From a virus, in the IMG/VR virus record IMGVR_UViG_3300028829_001468, positions 1 through 20,223 of that record: a stretch of DNA of 20,223 nt; one strand, given 5' to 3'. Made by a program: the position numbers and the translations under genes. The notes beneath the pieces were generated by a model that made no database searches, had not been told where the DNA came from, and worked only from the letters and a program-made list of their open reading frames with translations. Below, in pieces: positions 1 to 7,824 of the stretch; positions within the stretch are counted from its first letter, which is position 1, and every line of letters starts with the position of its first letter.

Positions 1-366
1 ATATCCCGTAAAAACACTATTCGTTCCTCTTTCGTGAGCGGCTTCCCCATGAGTCATGCTACGAATAAGGGTCAATTTATCCATAACCTTTGCGGTTTCC
101 GGCAGTCTTTCGTTGATTTGAATACCTTCAACATTTGTATTGATAGCCTTCATAGAGCCACGATACTCTAATGGTGCTACTGTCTTAGGGTCAAAAGACT
201 CTTGAGCAGAAATACCTCCGGGAAGGTAGATAAAAATAGTGCTTTTCGCAGTGCCTTCAATGCTCTCGTAATGCTTCTGTTCACCAAAAGCAAACTGTGT
301 ACCAGCAGCAGCAAACATGCTGGTTTGTAAAAACGCCCTACGACCAATATGAACATGATTAAACAT
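1..366 (-). CDS. DUF1501 family exported protein, N-terminal part (runs off window)
   Basis: The reading frame is open from an ATG at 366 to the window edge (122 codons, C-terminus missing). It begins with a twin-arginine-type signal: a short polar start, GRRAFLQ at residues 8-14, then an alanine-rich stretch to about residue 28. After this come IFIYLPGGISAQESFDP, an EYRG motif, 'NTNVEGIQINERLP' and 'MDKLTLIRSMTHGEAAHERG'. This is the standard N-terminal order of the DUF1501 family, which is related to sulfatases and alkaline phosphatases. Most members read GGxSxxDTFD at the metal/nucleophile region; here it is GGISAQESFD, so the acid is Glu and the hydroxyl residue Ser. The ATG shares one base with the stop codon of the Cas4-like nuclease gene upstream (TAATG), so it is translated as part of the phage operon. 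Substrate is unknown. The family call is strong; export by Tat is inferred from the signal. Confidence 0.85.
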   Translation of the reverse strand, partial: MFNHVHIGRRAFLQTSMFAAAGTQFAFGEQKHYESIEGTAKSTIFIYLPGGISAQESFDPKTVAPLEYRGSMKAINTNVEGIQINERLPETAKVMDKLTLIRSMTHGEAAHERGTNSVFTGY

Positions 367-1403
367 TATCCCGGTGCCTCATAATAACCTATTGAAAATC
401 CCTTGTTAGTACAATCTTTGATGGTTTGATCCATCCCGTCTTTTTTTAACTTCTTCTCTATAAATATACACATTTTTTCGTCAGTTCCGGGCCAGTTGTT
501 TTTATAAAAGTGGCACAACTTTTGACATTTAAACGTATTCCTGTCTGACCTTATCGGTTTAGGTAGTACATTGTCACGTATGTCTTCAAACCGTTTCTTT
601 AACATTTCTAAAAATCTTTTCTCGTCTTCTGGTCCAAGACATATACTAAATGGCATAGGGTCAACCTTGCCGTCTTTATCTTTGTAAAAGAAGATGCTCA
701 TAATTCTGTTAGGAAAATCTTTATATATTTTTGATATAGCATAGAAATACAATAGTAACTGAGGGTCGTTTTCTAACTTTTTGTAATCTTTCACTTCGCC
801 TGTAGTCCAATCCATCCTACGACCACTTTTCCAGTCAACAACTTCGATTGTATCATCTGAAATAAGCGTTGTCAAGTCAATAGTACCCTTGATTGCTAAT
901 TGCCCTTTTACGGTTTCTCCGTCTATCTCGTATTCAAACTTAGCCCAATCTTCTTCAATCGGTATATCAAACTGAGCTTCTGGGTGATAAATATTTCTTT
1001 GTCTAGGATCGAAAAGGCCATCTGAATGATTTAAGAAAGTAAATACGGTATTTCTAACAACCTTTCTGTCTGCTGGATAAAATTTATGAATTGATCCTTT
1101 TGCATAATCTGTAACCGCTAGTTCACACATTCTCTCTACAAAATCATCTGTGTACAATTCATCTTTGGTTATTCTAATTTTACCGCACTTGTCATCTTCA
1201 ATAACTAGATATTTTCTCTTAGGGTTGTCCTGTTGGAATTTTTTAAGACCAGCAAGTATTTCCATAACTTTGTGCGCCATAGTTCCTAGATCTGCTTTTT
1301 TATTACTATCAGACCTATGCCCTAAAACATAAGTTAGAAAATATTGCATTTGACAGAAATCGTAGTTATTGTAACTAGACGATCTTATGTAGGTCACTAT
1401 CAT
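366..1403 (-). CDS. Cas4/RecB-like PD-(D/E)XK nuclease with likely Fe-S cluster
   Basis: This 345-residue protein has the layout of RecB-family exonucleases of the Cas4/AddB type. The N-terminus has SSSYNNYDFC with Cys17, followed by H44 in a GTMAHKVME context. The catalytic core is GTID (D176), then VVDWKSG (D190, K192), and a QLLLY motif (Q215, Y219). Near the C-terminus are C293, C297, C312 and C331; with C17 these can supply four cysteine ligands for a 4Fe-4S cluster, as in Cas4. It would act on DNA ends during phage replication, recombination or host DNA breakdown. Its ATG shares a base with the stop of the dNMP kinase gene (TAATG), and its own stop overlaps the DUF1501 start. No cas1, cas2 or repeat array is present, so a CRISPR role is unlikely. 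Confidence 0.85.
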   Translation of the reverse strand: MIVTYIRSSSYNNYDFCQMQYFLTYVLGHRSDSNKKADLGTMAHKVMEILAGLKKFQQDNPKRKYLVIEDDKCGKIRITKDELYTDDFVERMCELAVTDYAKGSIHKFYPADRKVVRNTVFTFLNHSDGLFDPRQRNIYHPEAQFDIPIEEDWAKFEYEIDGETVKGQLAIKGTIDLTTLISDDTIEVVDWKSGRRMDWTTGEVKDYKKLENDPQLLLYFYAISKIYKDFPNRIMSIFFYKDKDGKVDPMPFSICLGPEDEKRFLEMLKKRFEDIRDNVLPKPIRSDRNTFKCQKLCHFYKNNWPGTDEKMCIFIEKKLKKDGMDQTIKDCTNKGFSIGYYEAPG

Positions 1404-2188
1404 TAAATTTGCTCCAATAGAGAGTTAACTTCAGTTATCGTTTCTCCGATACCAATCTCTCTATTGTCAAACACATGCCAAAAATTACTATGATTGTAAT
1501 TATCTACATCTAGCGCAGTTTCGCTATCGTGGTCATCCTCATGAATATTTCTTTCTAATCTCAATACTTTGCCACCAGCTTTTTTGATGGCTTCAACCTC
1601 ATTAGGAAATCTAACATCTGCTATAATAGCAAGATCACTACCTTCTTTTGTGATTTTATTAACACAAGCGTTTGCCCAAACGTCTTTGTGAATCTTGCGC
1701 ATGATATCAGTTCCAAAGAATTGCATAAACTCACGCGCTGTCATTTCTCCCTCACGCCAATCCCAGCTCTTTCTAGCATCAATAGGCATCTTTACCATGA
1801 GATTCATGTTTTGAAATCGTGGCATATCCTCCCAACGAGTGTCTGGAAGAGTCTGGTTCTTTTGTTCATCTGTTCCGTATGCCTGATCGTATGTGAACCC
1901 AAACAAATTAATGCACATATCTTTCAGCGAGTCAGCAAAATTATATAGTTTTACATGAGGCCACATATTGTAGTGGGCATATTCCATAAACTGTTCATCT
2001 TTGCGCTCTATATCAAATTCACCCCACCCTTCTTGACCTTGAGCGTTTGTTGTCTTAATAAGCAGTTTGCCATTTTCACTGATGTTGTAATCTTTAATTA
2101 ATTCATTATTAAGTAAAATATTTCCATGAATTATGTTAGCAACCGTTGTTTTTCCTGCTTGCTTTTTACCAGAAATCCCTAAAATCAT
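1403..2188 (-). CDS. Deoxynucleoside monophosphate kinase
   Basis: This 261-residue cytoplasmic enzyme would phosphorylate dNMPs released from host DNA to dNDPs for phage DNA synthesis. A P-loop lies at the extreme N-terminus (ISGKKQAGKTTVA). Further on are the features of phage dNMP kinases: FADSLKDMCINLFGF, 'AREFMQFFGTDIMRKIHKDVWAN' split around the FGTD core, and IADVRFPNEVEAIKKAGG near residues 190-207, which is the DVRFPNE signature. The ATG overlaps the primase stop codon by one base (TGATG), so translation is probably coupled. The length is close to that of T4 gp1 (241 residues) with some insertion after the P-loop. The family assignment is good; nucleotide specificity cannot be read from the sequence. 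Confidence 0.85.
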   Translation of the reverse strand: MILGISGKKQAGKTTVANIIHGNILLNNELIKDYNISENGKLLIKTTNAQGQEGWGEFDIERKDEQFMEYAHYNMWPHVKLYNFADSLKDMCINLFGFTYDQAYGTDEQKNQTLPDTRWEDMPRFQNMNLMVKMPIDARKSWDWREGEMTAREFMQFFGTDIMRKIHKDVWANACVNKITKEGSDLAIIADVRFPNEVEAIKKAGGKVLRLERNIHEDDHDSETALDVDNYNHSNFWHVFDNREIGIGETITEVNSLLEQI

Positions 2189-3207
2189 CAGTACATACCC
2201 TTTAAATCTGAAAGAATGCTATTTTGTATAGCTTCTATTGACATGTCACCAATATCTTTATCCCTAAACTTTGGGAACTTTAAATTGAATGACCTAAATA
2301 ATTCTCTTTGTATCTTTATTTTTGACTCTCTGCCAGCTTGGTCGTTGTCTGTCAATATAACAAGCTTTGTCGCACCGCTTTTTAAGAGTAGTTCTTTTTG
2401 TTTATTAGATATATCTTTACCAAAAAGTCCAACACAATTGGTAACTCCAGCTTCGTACATTTTCCAAACATCTCCTTGTCCTTCTACAAGAAAAAGAGTA
2501 GCGGTTTCTACAGACCTAACTAATGCTTTGTCGTAATTATATAAATAGTTTGTTTTCTTAAAGCCGTCTGAAAACAAATACTTTGGCGACTGCCAAGGCT
2601 TAGTAGCTCTAGCTATAAAACCGACTTTCTCTTCCTTGTAAAAGACAGGGATGATAGCCCTATCCTTCATTGCCGATCCTCTTTGTAAACACTCTTCGAC
2701 ACCAAAATATCTAAGAGTATTGGTATAGAAACCTCTGGATTCAAAGTAGGGCGAGTTCCCACAGGTTTGTATGTCCTCTACTGTTATAGGGTTCAGTGTG
2801 ACTTTATCCTTAAAGATTTCCACAATTTCGCTAAAATCTTTGTAGGGGTCTTCTATTTTCTCCTGTTTATTTTCTGTGTCTCTAATTTTATATAGTTTAC
2901 ATACATATCTTAATACATCAGAAAAAGAAGCCTCTTGACCTCTTTCTGTAAATATAGATTGTATAAAACCAAATATGTTTGTATTATTATCTTCGTGACA
3001 ACTTCTTGTCCAACATCGCCAGTTTTTATGTGTTAATGATATAGATAAACCGTTGTCATTATCTCCATGATGTATAGGACATCTCATAAACACATTGTTG
3101 TTTTTATTTTGATAGTCTAGCTCAAGGTCGTTCAGCAGCAAGAACAAATCCTTGAAGATAATATCTCTAACTTCGTTTAAATTAAGTTTTTGTTTTGTTG
3201 TACTCAT
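2188..3207 (-). CDS. DnaG-type DNA primase (zinc finger plus Toprim)
   Basis: The gene encodes a primase that lays down RNA primers for lagging-strand synthesis and would work with the DnaB-type helicase two genes upstream. The start is placed at the ATG at 3207 (MSTTKQKLN, 339 residues). The frame extends to an ATG at 3258, but that extension lies inside a well-supported small membrane gene (3182-3340). With the 3207 start, a CHC2-type zinc finger covers about residues 43-71 (CPIHHGD, then CWTRSCH). The Toprim core lies at about 235-300: LFLVEGQGDVWK, with the catalytic-type Glu, then LVILTDNDQAGRES, the DxDxxG-like metal site. There is no helicase domain, so it is a stand-alone primase rather than a T7-type fusion. 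The stop overlaps the kinase start. Confidence 0.88.
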   Translation of the reverse strand: MSTTKQKLNLNEVRDIIFKDLFLLLNDLELDYQNKNNNVFMRCPIHHGDNDNGLSISLTHKNWRCWTRSCHEDNNTNIFGFIQSIFTERGQEASFSDVLRYVCKLYKIRDTENKQEKIEDPYKDFSEIVEIFKDKVTLNPITVEDIQTCGNSPYFESRGFYTNTLRYFGVEECLQRGSAMKDRAIIPVFYKEEKVGFIARATKPWQSPKYLFSDGFKKTNYLYNYDKALVRSVETATLFLVEGQGDVWKMYEAGVTNCVGLFGKDISNKQKELLLKSGATKLVILTDNDQAGRESKIKIQRELFRSFNLKFPKFRDKDIGDMSIEAIQNSILSDLKGMY

Positions 3208-3340
3208 ACCAAAGTAATCCAAAGTTAGCGACAGAGTAAGCAAACCACACAAGCGCATGGGGGTAATCTTTCTGTTTTAAATTACTGATTGCTGTAACTA
3301 TGTAGCACAGCGTAGCAATAATTAAAGCGTATACACTCAT
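3182..3340 (-). CDS. Small two-segment membrane protein (52 aa)
   Basis: A short frame from the ATG at 3340 encodes 52 residues: a hydrophobic stretch YALIIATLCYIVTAIS at 4-19, a polar loop NLKQKDYPHA, and a second stretch LVWFAYSVANFGLLWYE at 30-46, then a basic tail. The frame fills the only space between its neighbours. Its start overlaps the stop of the 73-residue gene upstream by four bases (ATGA), and its end overlaps the primase start by 26 bases, a typical phage junction. Small proteins of this pattern (a DYPH loop between two helices) recur in aquatic phage replication regions, but the function is not known to me. It probably sits in the host inner membrane. Confidence 0.7.
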   Translation of the reverse strand: MSVYALIIATLCYIVTAISNLKQKDYPHALVWFAYSVANFGLLWYEYNKTKT

Positions 3341-3558
3341 CTTTTTCTTTCAAACGGAGTCGGGTCACATCCATCAAATCTTTCTTCATCTAAGGTGTAA
3401 TATAGATTATCGCCTTCTTGTTTTATTAAATTATATTTGCATTTAGTTCTAAATCCACTTACATCATACACTTTTGTCATTTTGTATATTTTAGATGCGT
3501 TTGGAATTGTTATAACTTGATCGTGGTTTGGCCCACCCTTAAAGTGTGCTTTATACAT
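3337..3558 (-). CDS. Hypothetical protein, 73 aa
   Basis: This is a small soluble-looking protein with no family that I recognise. It begins MYKAHFKGGPNHDQ and contains several basic and aromatic residues, ending TPFERKR. Two ATGs are possible, at 3564 and 3558. The one at 3558 is preferred because AGAGG lies six bases before it, whereas the same bases directly abut the ATG at 3564. The chosen start overlaps the helicase stop codon by eight bases, and the stop overlaps the next small membrane gene by four. GGPNHDQ followed by beta-strand-like segments suggests a small single-domain beta protein. A role tied to the helicase/primase pair is only suggested by position. Confidence 0.7.
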   Translation of the reverse strand: MYKAHFKGGPNHDQVITIPNASKIYKMTKVYDVSGFRTKCKYNLIKQEGDNLYYTLDEERFDGCDPTPFERKR

Positions 3559-4996
3559 TGTCATCCTCTTGAAATGGTAGTTCTGCTCCCTCGATAGCGT
3601 CTTGACCTCCGGTTGCTAAAAGTTCATCTCTAGTTCTCAACTCTGTTAATAAGGCGTGTTGCCCACTCATATTTAAATTAATGTAATTTCCATCTTGCAT
3701 ACCGGGACCGTGGCGTGAAACAATAGGTACGAGTTTTCTATTACCTGCCCTTGGGCCGTCTTCTGCCGTTTCCTCTGCTGACTTCTCTTTAAAAATAGAG
3801 AATGATGTACACAACCAAATAAGCCTATCAGAACCGCTTACAGCGTCTGTAGATTCTTTGGTGATACCATCTCTATTTAACTGTACAAAGGACAGACAGG
3901 CAAAGTCATACTTAACTGCAAGATTATGAAGGTTAGTAATTTGAAAACCAAGAGCTTGATATTCTTGTATATTGTTTGTAATAGAGGTAGACGACATAAG
4001 TTTTAGATAGTCATAAACAACCAAACACTCATTTGTTCTACCGTTTTCATCTGTGCCAACTTCCTGTAAAACCCATCTCTTAATTACATTTAGGATAGAT
4101 TCAAATGGCATACCAGCTACTGTAGCGTAAGTATATGGTATACTTTTTATTTCTTCTACTGCGTTTTGAACAGCAATATGCTGCTCTTCGTTGTGTTCAA
4201 ATGCGCCAGTGGAAATGTCATTAATTGGTACTTTACTTATGCTTGCTATAATTCTATTAATGTGATCTTCTTTGCTCATCTCTGTATCAAGCATCAGAAC
4301 TGGCACTCCAGTCTTAGCTACGTTAACGGCTACATTGTCGCCAAATACAGACTTACCAACTTTTGGTCTAGCAGAGATTAGATCTACACATTTGCGACGA
4401 AGGCCGCCACCAATAGCGGCATCGTATCTATCAAAGCCAGTTGGTAAACCCAATTGATCACACTTGTTTTCAAGCAGAAACTCAATATACTCATCTACTC
4501 CATCACCTATCTTCTCTGGTTTTTTATTATTATCATCTTCTTTTAGAAAATCTACGATTGGATTCTCAACGATAGATACAATCTCATCAATATCTTCATC
4601 GCCGGTTATCTGTTCTGCATCAAATGATATTTGTTTAGCTAGTCTTTGTATCTTTCTAGCTAGTTCAAACTTTTTAATCTGCGCAGAAAAATGTAATATA
4701 TTATCTTTCTTGACGGGAAAATCCATCAACGATTTAATATATTTTAATTCTCTGGTATCCTGAAATATTTCGGAATACCCTAGACGTTCTGCGGAAGATA
4801 TAATAGAAGCTATGTCAACTTCTGCTTCACTGGTGAATATTTTCTCAAGACATTTATAAATAATCTGATTGTTATGCGCAGCAAAGCTGGTGTGATCTAG
4901 AATGTCAGAAACTTCAATGTAAGACTCTAGACCGTGAGCGAAAAGGCCAGCGAGAACTGCTCTTTCTGCTCCGAGATCCTGCAATATTTTGGTCAT
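3551..4996 (-). CDS. Replicative DNA helicase, DnaB family
   Basis: This 481-residue protein is a hexameric helicase that unwinds the phage fork and recruits primase. Residues 1-110 form the DnaB N-terminal domain (ERAVLAGLF, then DHTSFAAHNNQIIYKC). A linker follows, and the RecA-like motor begins at LPTGFDRYDAAIGGGLRR. Walker A is ARPKVGKS at 209-216. It is followed by VLMLDTEMSKED, the Walker-B-like strand CLVVYDYLKLM, and the SFVQLNRDG and SGSDRLIW motifs of the superfamily 4 helicases. Length and order match DnaB/T4 gp41-type helicases. The ATG lies two bases after the stop of the zinc-ribbon gene upstream. The C-terminus is acidic (FQEDDNV). Confidence 0.92.
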   Translation of the reverse strand: MTKILQDLGAERAVLAGLFAHGLESYIEVSDILDHTSFAAHNNQIIYKCLEKIFTSEAEVDIASIISSAERLGYSEIFQDTRELKYIKSLMDFPVKKDNILHFSAQIKKFELARKIQRLAKQISFDAEQITGDEDIDEIVSIVENPIVDFLKEDDNNKKPEKIGDGVDEYIEFLLENKCDQLGLPTGFDRYDAAIGGGLRRKCVDLISARPKVGKSVFGDNVAVNVAKTGVPVLMLDTEMSKEDHINRIIASISKVPINDISTGAFEHNEEQHIAVQNAVEEIKSIPYTYATVAGMPFESILNVIKRWVLQEVGTDENGRTNECLVVYDYLKLMSSTSITNNIQEYQALGFQITNLHNLAVKYDFACLSFVQLNRDGITKESTDAVSGSDRLIWLCTSFSIFKEKSAEETAEDGPRAGNRKLVPIVSRHGPGMQDGNYINLNMSGQHALLTELRTRDELLATGGQDAIEGAELPFQEDDNV

Positions 4997-4998
4997 TT

Positions 4999-5418
4999 TT
5001 ACTTACCGCCGCATCGGTTACACCTGTGATATTCACCATAAACTAAATTTGAATTCATCTTAAAAGCTTTTCCACAAACGTGACACTCCACTTCAGCCAC
5101 ATTTGCTTTCTTTCTATTTCTAGGTGTTCTTTTAATTTTAGGGGTATCTATCTCAGAAAACTCAGTACCGTCATCTTCCCAAGTGTTCTTTTTGAATTTC
5201 ACAATTTCTCTCCTACCTTTTGGTTTAGAATTATTTTTATTCATAGTAAAATCATTTTTATCATTGTCTGTAGTTTCAGTAGGCTCTTCTACAGCAACCT
5301 CTTCTTGTTTTATCTCGACACCCATTGAATTACCAATAGTTTTAAAAACTTTTTCAAAAGCTTCTTTTTGTTCTCCGTTTAAAGATTCAATAAATTTAGC
5401 TACATCTTCTGGGTTCAT
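4999..5418 (-). CDS. Zinc-ribbon protein of unknown function, 139 aa
   Basis: I do not recognise a named family. The N-terminal 35 residues are helix-like and acidic (NPEDVAKFIESLNGEQKEAF). A charged low-complexity linker rich in Lys, Asn and Arg follows. The C-terminus is a clear zinc ribbon, with C112 and C115 (CHVCG) and C133 and C136 (CNRCGG). The start overlaps the stop of the UvsY-like gene by four bases (ATGA), and the stop lies just before the helicase start. Lying between a recombination mediator candidate and the helicase, it could be a helicase-loading or single-strand-binding accessory factor, but nothing in the sequence proves that. Confidence 0.75.
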   Translation of the reverse strand: MNPEDVAKFIESLNGEQKEAFEKVFKTIGNSMGVEIKQEEVAVEEPTETTDNDKNDFTMNKNNSKPKGRREIVKFKKNTWEDDGTEFSEIDTPKIKRTPRNRKKANVAEVECHVCGKAFKMNSNLVYGEYHRCNRCGGK

Positions 5419-5879
5419 TTTCTTTTACCTTTTTCAAATAGTATGTCAGCTTTCCTTCTAATGTTATACTCTCTAGTCTTGATATTTTCAAGCCTTCCTT
5501 GAGCAGTTAATTTCCATTCGTTGATTTTATGTGCTAAGTCGTCATTTCTAAGAATTGTTGCGACTTTAGTTTCATGTTTTGCATATGTGTCCCACACGCC
5601 GCTAGACAATTGTTCTGATATAATACTTTGTAGTGAATTTTCACACCAGCGAATTACATTTTCACATTGGGCGCGTTCTGTAGCAACGTGATCTACATAC
5701 TGCATAAGCTGATACGCATAGCCGAAACATTCATCCTGCGTTAGCCTTTCCATACCTTCTAAAGATAGTGTTTCCGCCATCGCGAACTCTGGATTAAACT
5801 TTGTAGGCGTTATGTTTTTACCAGAAATATATCTATCAATAGCATCTAAAAATTCTTTGAGTCTTTCAGCGGCTGTCAA
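5415..5879 (-). CDS. Possible UvsY-like recombination mediator, 154 aa
   Basis: The protein is almost entirely helix-forming and highly charged. Its C-terminal half reads YAKHETKVATILRNDD, then INEWKLTAQGRLENIKTREY and IRRKADIL. By eye this follows the pattern of T4 UvsY (137 residues), where YEKSEMKTVLSADKD is followed by a helix ending in ALDAIKSRGFAIK. UvsY loads the UvsX recombinase onto single-stranded DNA, and here a RecA/UvsX gene lies one gene upstream, which fits. The match is from remembered pattern only, not an alignment, so the call is tentative. The start overlaps the nuclease gene upstream by 14 bases and the stop overlaps the zinc-ribbon gene by four. Confidence 0.45.
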   Translation of the reverse strand: MTAAERLKEFLDAIDRYISGKNITPTKFNPEFAMAETLSLEGMERLTQDECFGYAYQLMQYVDHVATERAQCENVIRWCENSLQSIISEQLSSGVWDTYAKHETKVATILRNDDLAHKINEWKLTAQGRLENIKTREYNIRRKADILFEKGKRK

Positions 5880-6288
5880 TTTGTTTTCTCCAATCTTCTA
5901 TGCTGTCTGAGTATTTGAAAACCACAAGTTCTATTCCGTTTAGTTCGCACCAGTCTTCTTTTATAAAGTCTCTTTTCTTAGATGTCAAAAATCCAGCTTT
6001 TGTTTTATGAAAAAATTGTACAAATTCATAGTGTTGCTGCCCATGAACTTCTATACCTAAATATAAACTGGGTATAAAGAAGTCTAAGAACAGTGCCGAT
6101 TTTTTACTTGGACAACGAGAACCCGGAAGTTTAACTTCTTCCAAAACTGTATAACCTTTAAACATTTCTGCTAAGAGTTCTCTCGCTGTTATATGATACT
6201 TCGATTTAACGGTTTTGTCATTATTTCTTATAATATATTTTTTTAAGTTTATATTATACTGGCGACCGTTTAATCCTACTACTTTCAT
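5866..6288 (-). CDS. Vsr/DUF559-like PD-(D/E)XK endonuclease, 140 aa
   Basis: A single-domain nuclease is indicated. After an N-terminal helix with RELLAEMFKGY come the core strands FLDFFIPSLYLGIEVHGQQHYE (D69, E80, H82, Q84). This D...ExHGxQHYE pattern is shared by Vsr-type and DUF559-type nucleases. It is followed by KKRDFIKEDWCELNGIELVVFKYSD, the usual helix and strand that close this fold. The protein may be a free-standing homing or repair endonuclease, or a recombination nuclease serving the RecA/UvsX gene directly upstream. The ATG overlaps the recA-like stop by four bases. The position within a compact operon without flanking non-coding DNA favours a resident gene over a recent insertion. 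Confidence 0.7.
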   Translation of the reverse strand: MKVVGLNGRQYNINLKKYIIRNNDKTVKSKYHITARELLAEMFKGYTVLEEVKLPGSRCPSKKSALFLDFFIPSLYLGIEVHGQQHYEFVQFFHKTKAGFLTSKKRDFIKEDWCELNGIELVVFKYSDSIEDWRKQIDSR

Positions 6289-7394
6289 AATACATTTCTT
6301 ATTTCTTCATACAAAAATTCTTGAACCTCTACGTTTTGTTCTATGAAGTCACCAAGTTTTGACATGCCTTGGAACTTAAAGAACTTTTCTACTGCCTCTG
6401 GGCTGTCTACGTCCACGTCATTTTTCTTTAATAGCGCTTGTATTGCTGGATCTTTCTGGTTGTCTATAGCAGTAGTTATCGTATACCAAGCACCAGCTTG
6501 TTTAATAAAAGTTAGCTCATTTGCAATTTCGCAAAGTTCTCTAACCTCGTCAATTCCAGTTCCATACCTGATATAAGACACAGCATTAGAGTTTGGCTTA
6601 CCTCCAGCCGCCGTGGTTTTAACAAGCCAGTTGGCAACCTGACCGACATCATGCCCATTATCGTCTGTCTCTTCCCACTTTCCACGGTGAGTGATAACCA
6701 TATTGGTTCCCGCTTGATACTGAAGCATATTTCCAGCATCAGCCATCTTAGCTGGCGACCAGCGTGATCCACCTGTATTGGCAATATTGTGGGTGATAAA
6801 AATTAATATCGCTTTAGTTCTTGCTACATCATTACTAATTCGTTTAAAAAACATAGACAATAAACGTGGAAGCTGCGCTCTAACTCCTGTACGAACCTCA
6901 CCGTCTAGTTCGTCTTGCGGAACCATATTTGATACAGAGTCAATAATAGCAACAAAGTCTGGTTGATTTTTAACATATAACTCTAATGAGTTTAAGAACT
7001 CTTCAGCAGAGACTACAGTCTTATTGTCGGTAGCTTGAATGATTTTAATTTTATCTGGATCAAGACCTTTAATGCCTATAAAGTTTTCTTTAGTTAACCT
7101 ACCCTCTGTATTAAAGTATACAACATTTTTACCAGCAGCTTGAGCCTTTGCTGCAAAATAAAGAGATGTTGTCGTCTTGCCAGTTTTTGGATCTCCTGTC
7201 ATTACAACTACACTGCCTTCTCTAAGACCTCCACCAAGCGCCAAGTCTAAAGCTGGTGAAATACCTATAGTCTTAAAGTTCTGTAAGTCTGATAAAACTT
7301 TAGTTCCCTGTTCTACAATATCGCCGTACTTTGCAATAACTTGATTGCTAACAATATCGTCGTCAAATTTATTCTTCGCTTTCTTTTTTGCCAT
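6285..7394 (-). CDS. RecA/UvsX-like recombinase
   Basis: This 369-residue strand-exchange protein drives recombination-dependent replication and repair. Walker A is GDPKTGKTT at 67-75 after the typical ALDLALGGGLREG. The Glu that activates ATP hydrolysis lies in YFNTEGRL, and Walker B is DFVAIIDSVS around 146-155. The loop-2-like region contains ILIFITHNIANTGG. The C-terminal part (about 290-369) is a helical domain unlike that of bacterial RecA. Length fits phage UvsX/RecA proteins (about 350-390). The start overlaps the preceding gene by 26 bases and a basic N-terminus (MAKKKAKNK) follows it. Confidence 0.92.
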   Translation of the reverse strand: MAKKKAKNKFDDDIVSNQVIAKYGDIVEQGTKVLSDLQNFKTIGISPALDLALGGGLREGSVVVMTGDPKTGKTTTSLYFAAKAQAAGKNVVYFNTEGRLTKENFIGIKGLDPDKIKIIQATDNKTVVSAEEFLNSLELYVKNQPDFVAIIDSVSNMVPQDELDGEVRTGVRAQLPRLLSMFFKRISNDVARTKAILIFITHNIANTGGSRWSPAKMADAGNMLQYQAGTNMVITHRGKWEETDDNGHDVGQVANWLVKTTAAGGKPNSNAVSYIRYGTGIDEVRELCEIANELTFIKQAGAWYTITTAIDNQKDPAIQALLKKNDVDVDSPEAVEKFFKFQGMSKLGDFIEQNVEVQEFLYEEIRNVL

Positions 7395-7824
7395 TTAATC
7401 CTCTTAGCTTATTTAATTTAGATTTCTTTCTGTATGCTTTTTTTCTAGTCTTTGGTTCTTCTTTTATATCTAGCTCTTGCTTCTTGTTTTCATTTTCTTT
7501 TATTAGTTTAAGTTGCTTAACTATTTCTGGTACAACTCTTTTATTTTTTAACGAGAATACTTTTGATAGGTAAGGAGAGTTGACCGCTTTTACAACGGCC
7601 ACTTCTCCATACTTTTTAACAAGAGTATTAGCTGTAAATAATTGCTGCTTAAAAGTCCAGTCCCAAGGCTTCTTGTTCCAGAACTTGTAGCCTAGTTTAC
7701 CTTCATTCTTGTGTTCTGCAAGTCTTAAACACATTAGTTCTGCAAGATAAGAAGCGCACGTACAATAATCACCAGTAGATTGATGCTTGTACTTGCTTTT
7801 TTCAGTTCTTTTTCTTTTGGTCAT
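7369..7824 (-). CDS. Conserved phage-type hypothetical protein, basic, 151 aa
   Basis: The product is lysine-rich. Near the N-terminus are KSKYKHQSTGDYCTCASYLAE, then GYKFWNKKPWDWTFKQQL and a helix NTLVKKYGEVAVVKAV; the C-terminal 40 residues are a very basic tail. I recall similar proteins (KSKYKH...CAxYxAE...FWNKKPWDW) near recA in phages, but no function. The frame is open to an ATG at 7881; the ATG at 7824 (MTKRKRTEK) is preferred because it overlaps the upstream gene by 23 bases rather than 80, although neither start has a strong ribosome binding site. The basic character suggests nucleic-acid binding. Confidence 0.65.
   Translation of the reverse strand: MTKRKRTEKSKYKHQSTGDYCTCASYLAELMCLRLAEHKNEGKLGYKFWNKKPWDWTFKQQLFTANTLVKKYGEVAVVKAVNSPYLSKVFSLKNKRVVPEIVKQLKLIKENENKKQELDIKEEPKTRKKAYRKKSKLNKLRGLNGKKESEE

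Noticed and set aside
366-1403. CRISPR-Cas interpretation of the Cas4-like nuclease
   Set aside because: No cas1, cas2 or repeat-spacer array is present; the setting is a phage replication operon.
3208-3258. Longer N-terminus for the primase
   Set aside because: It lies within the coding part of a small membrane gene in another frame and adds nothing that resembles a primase domain.
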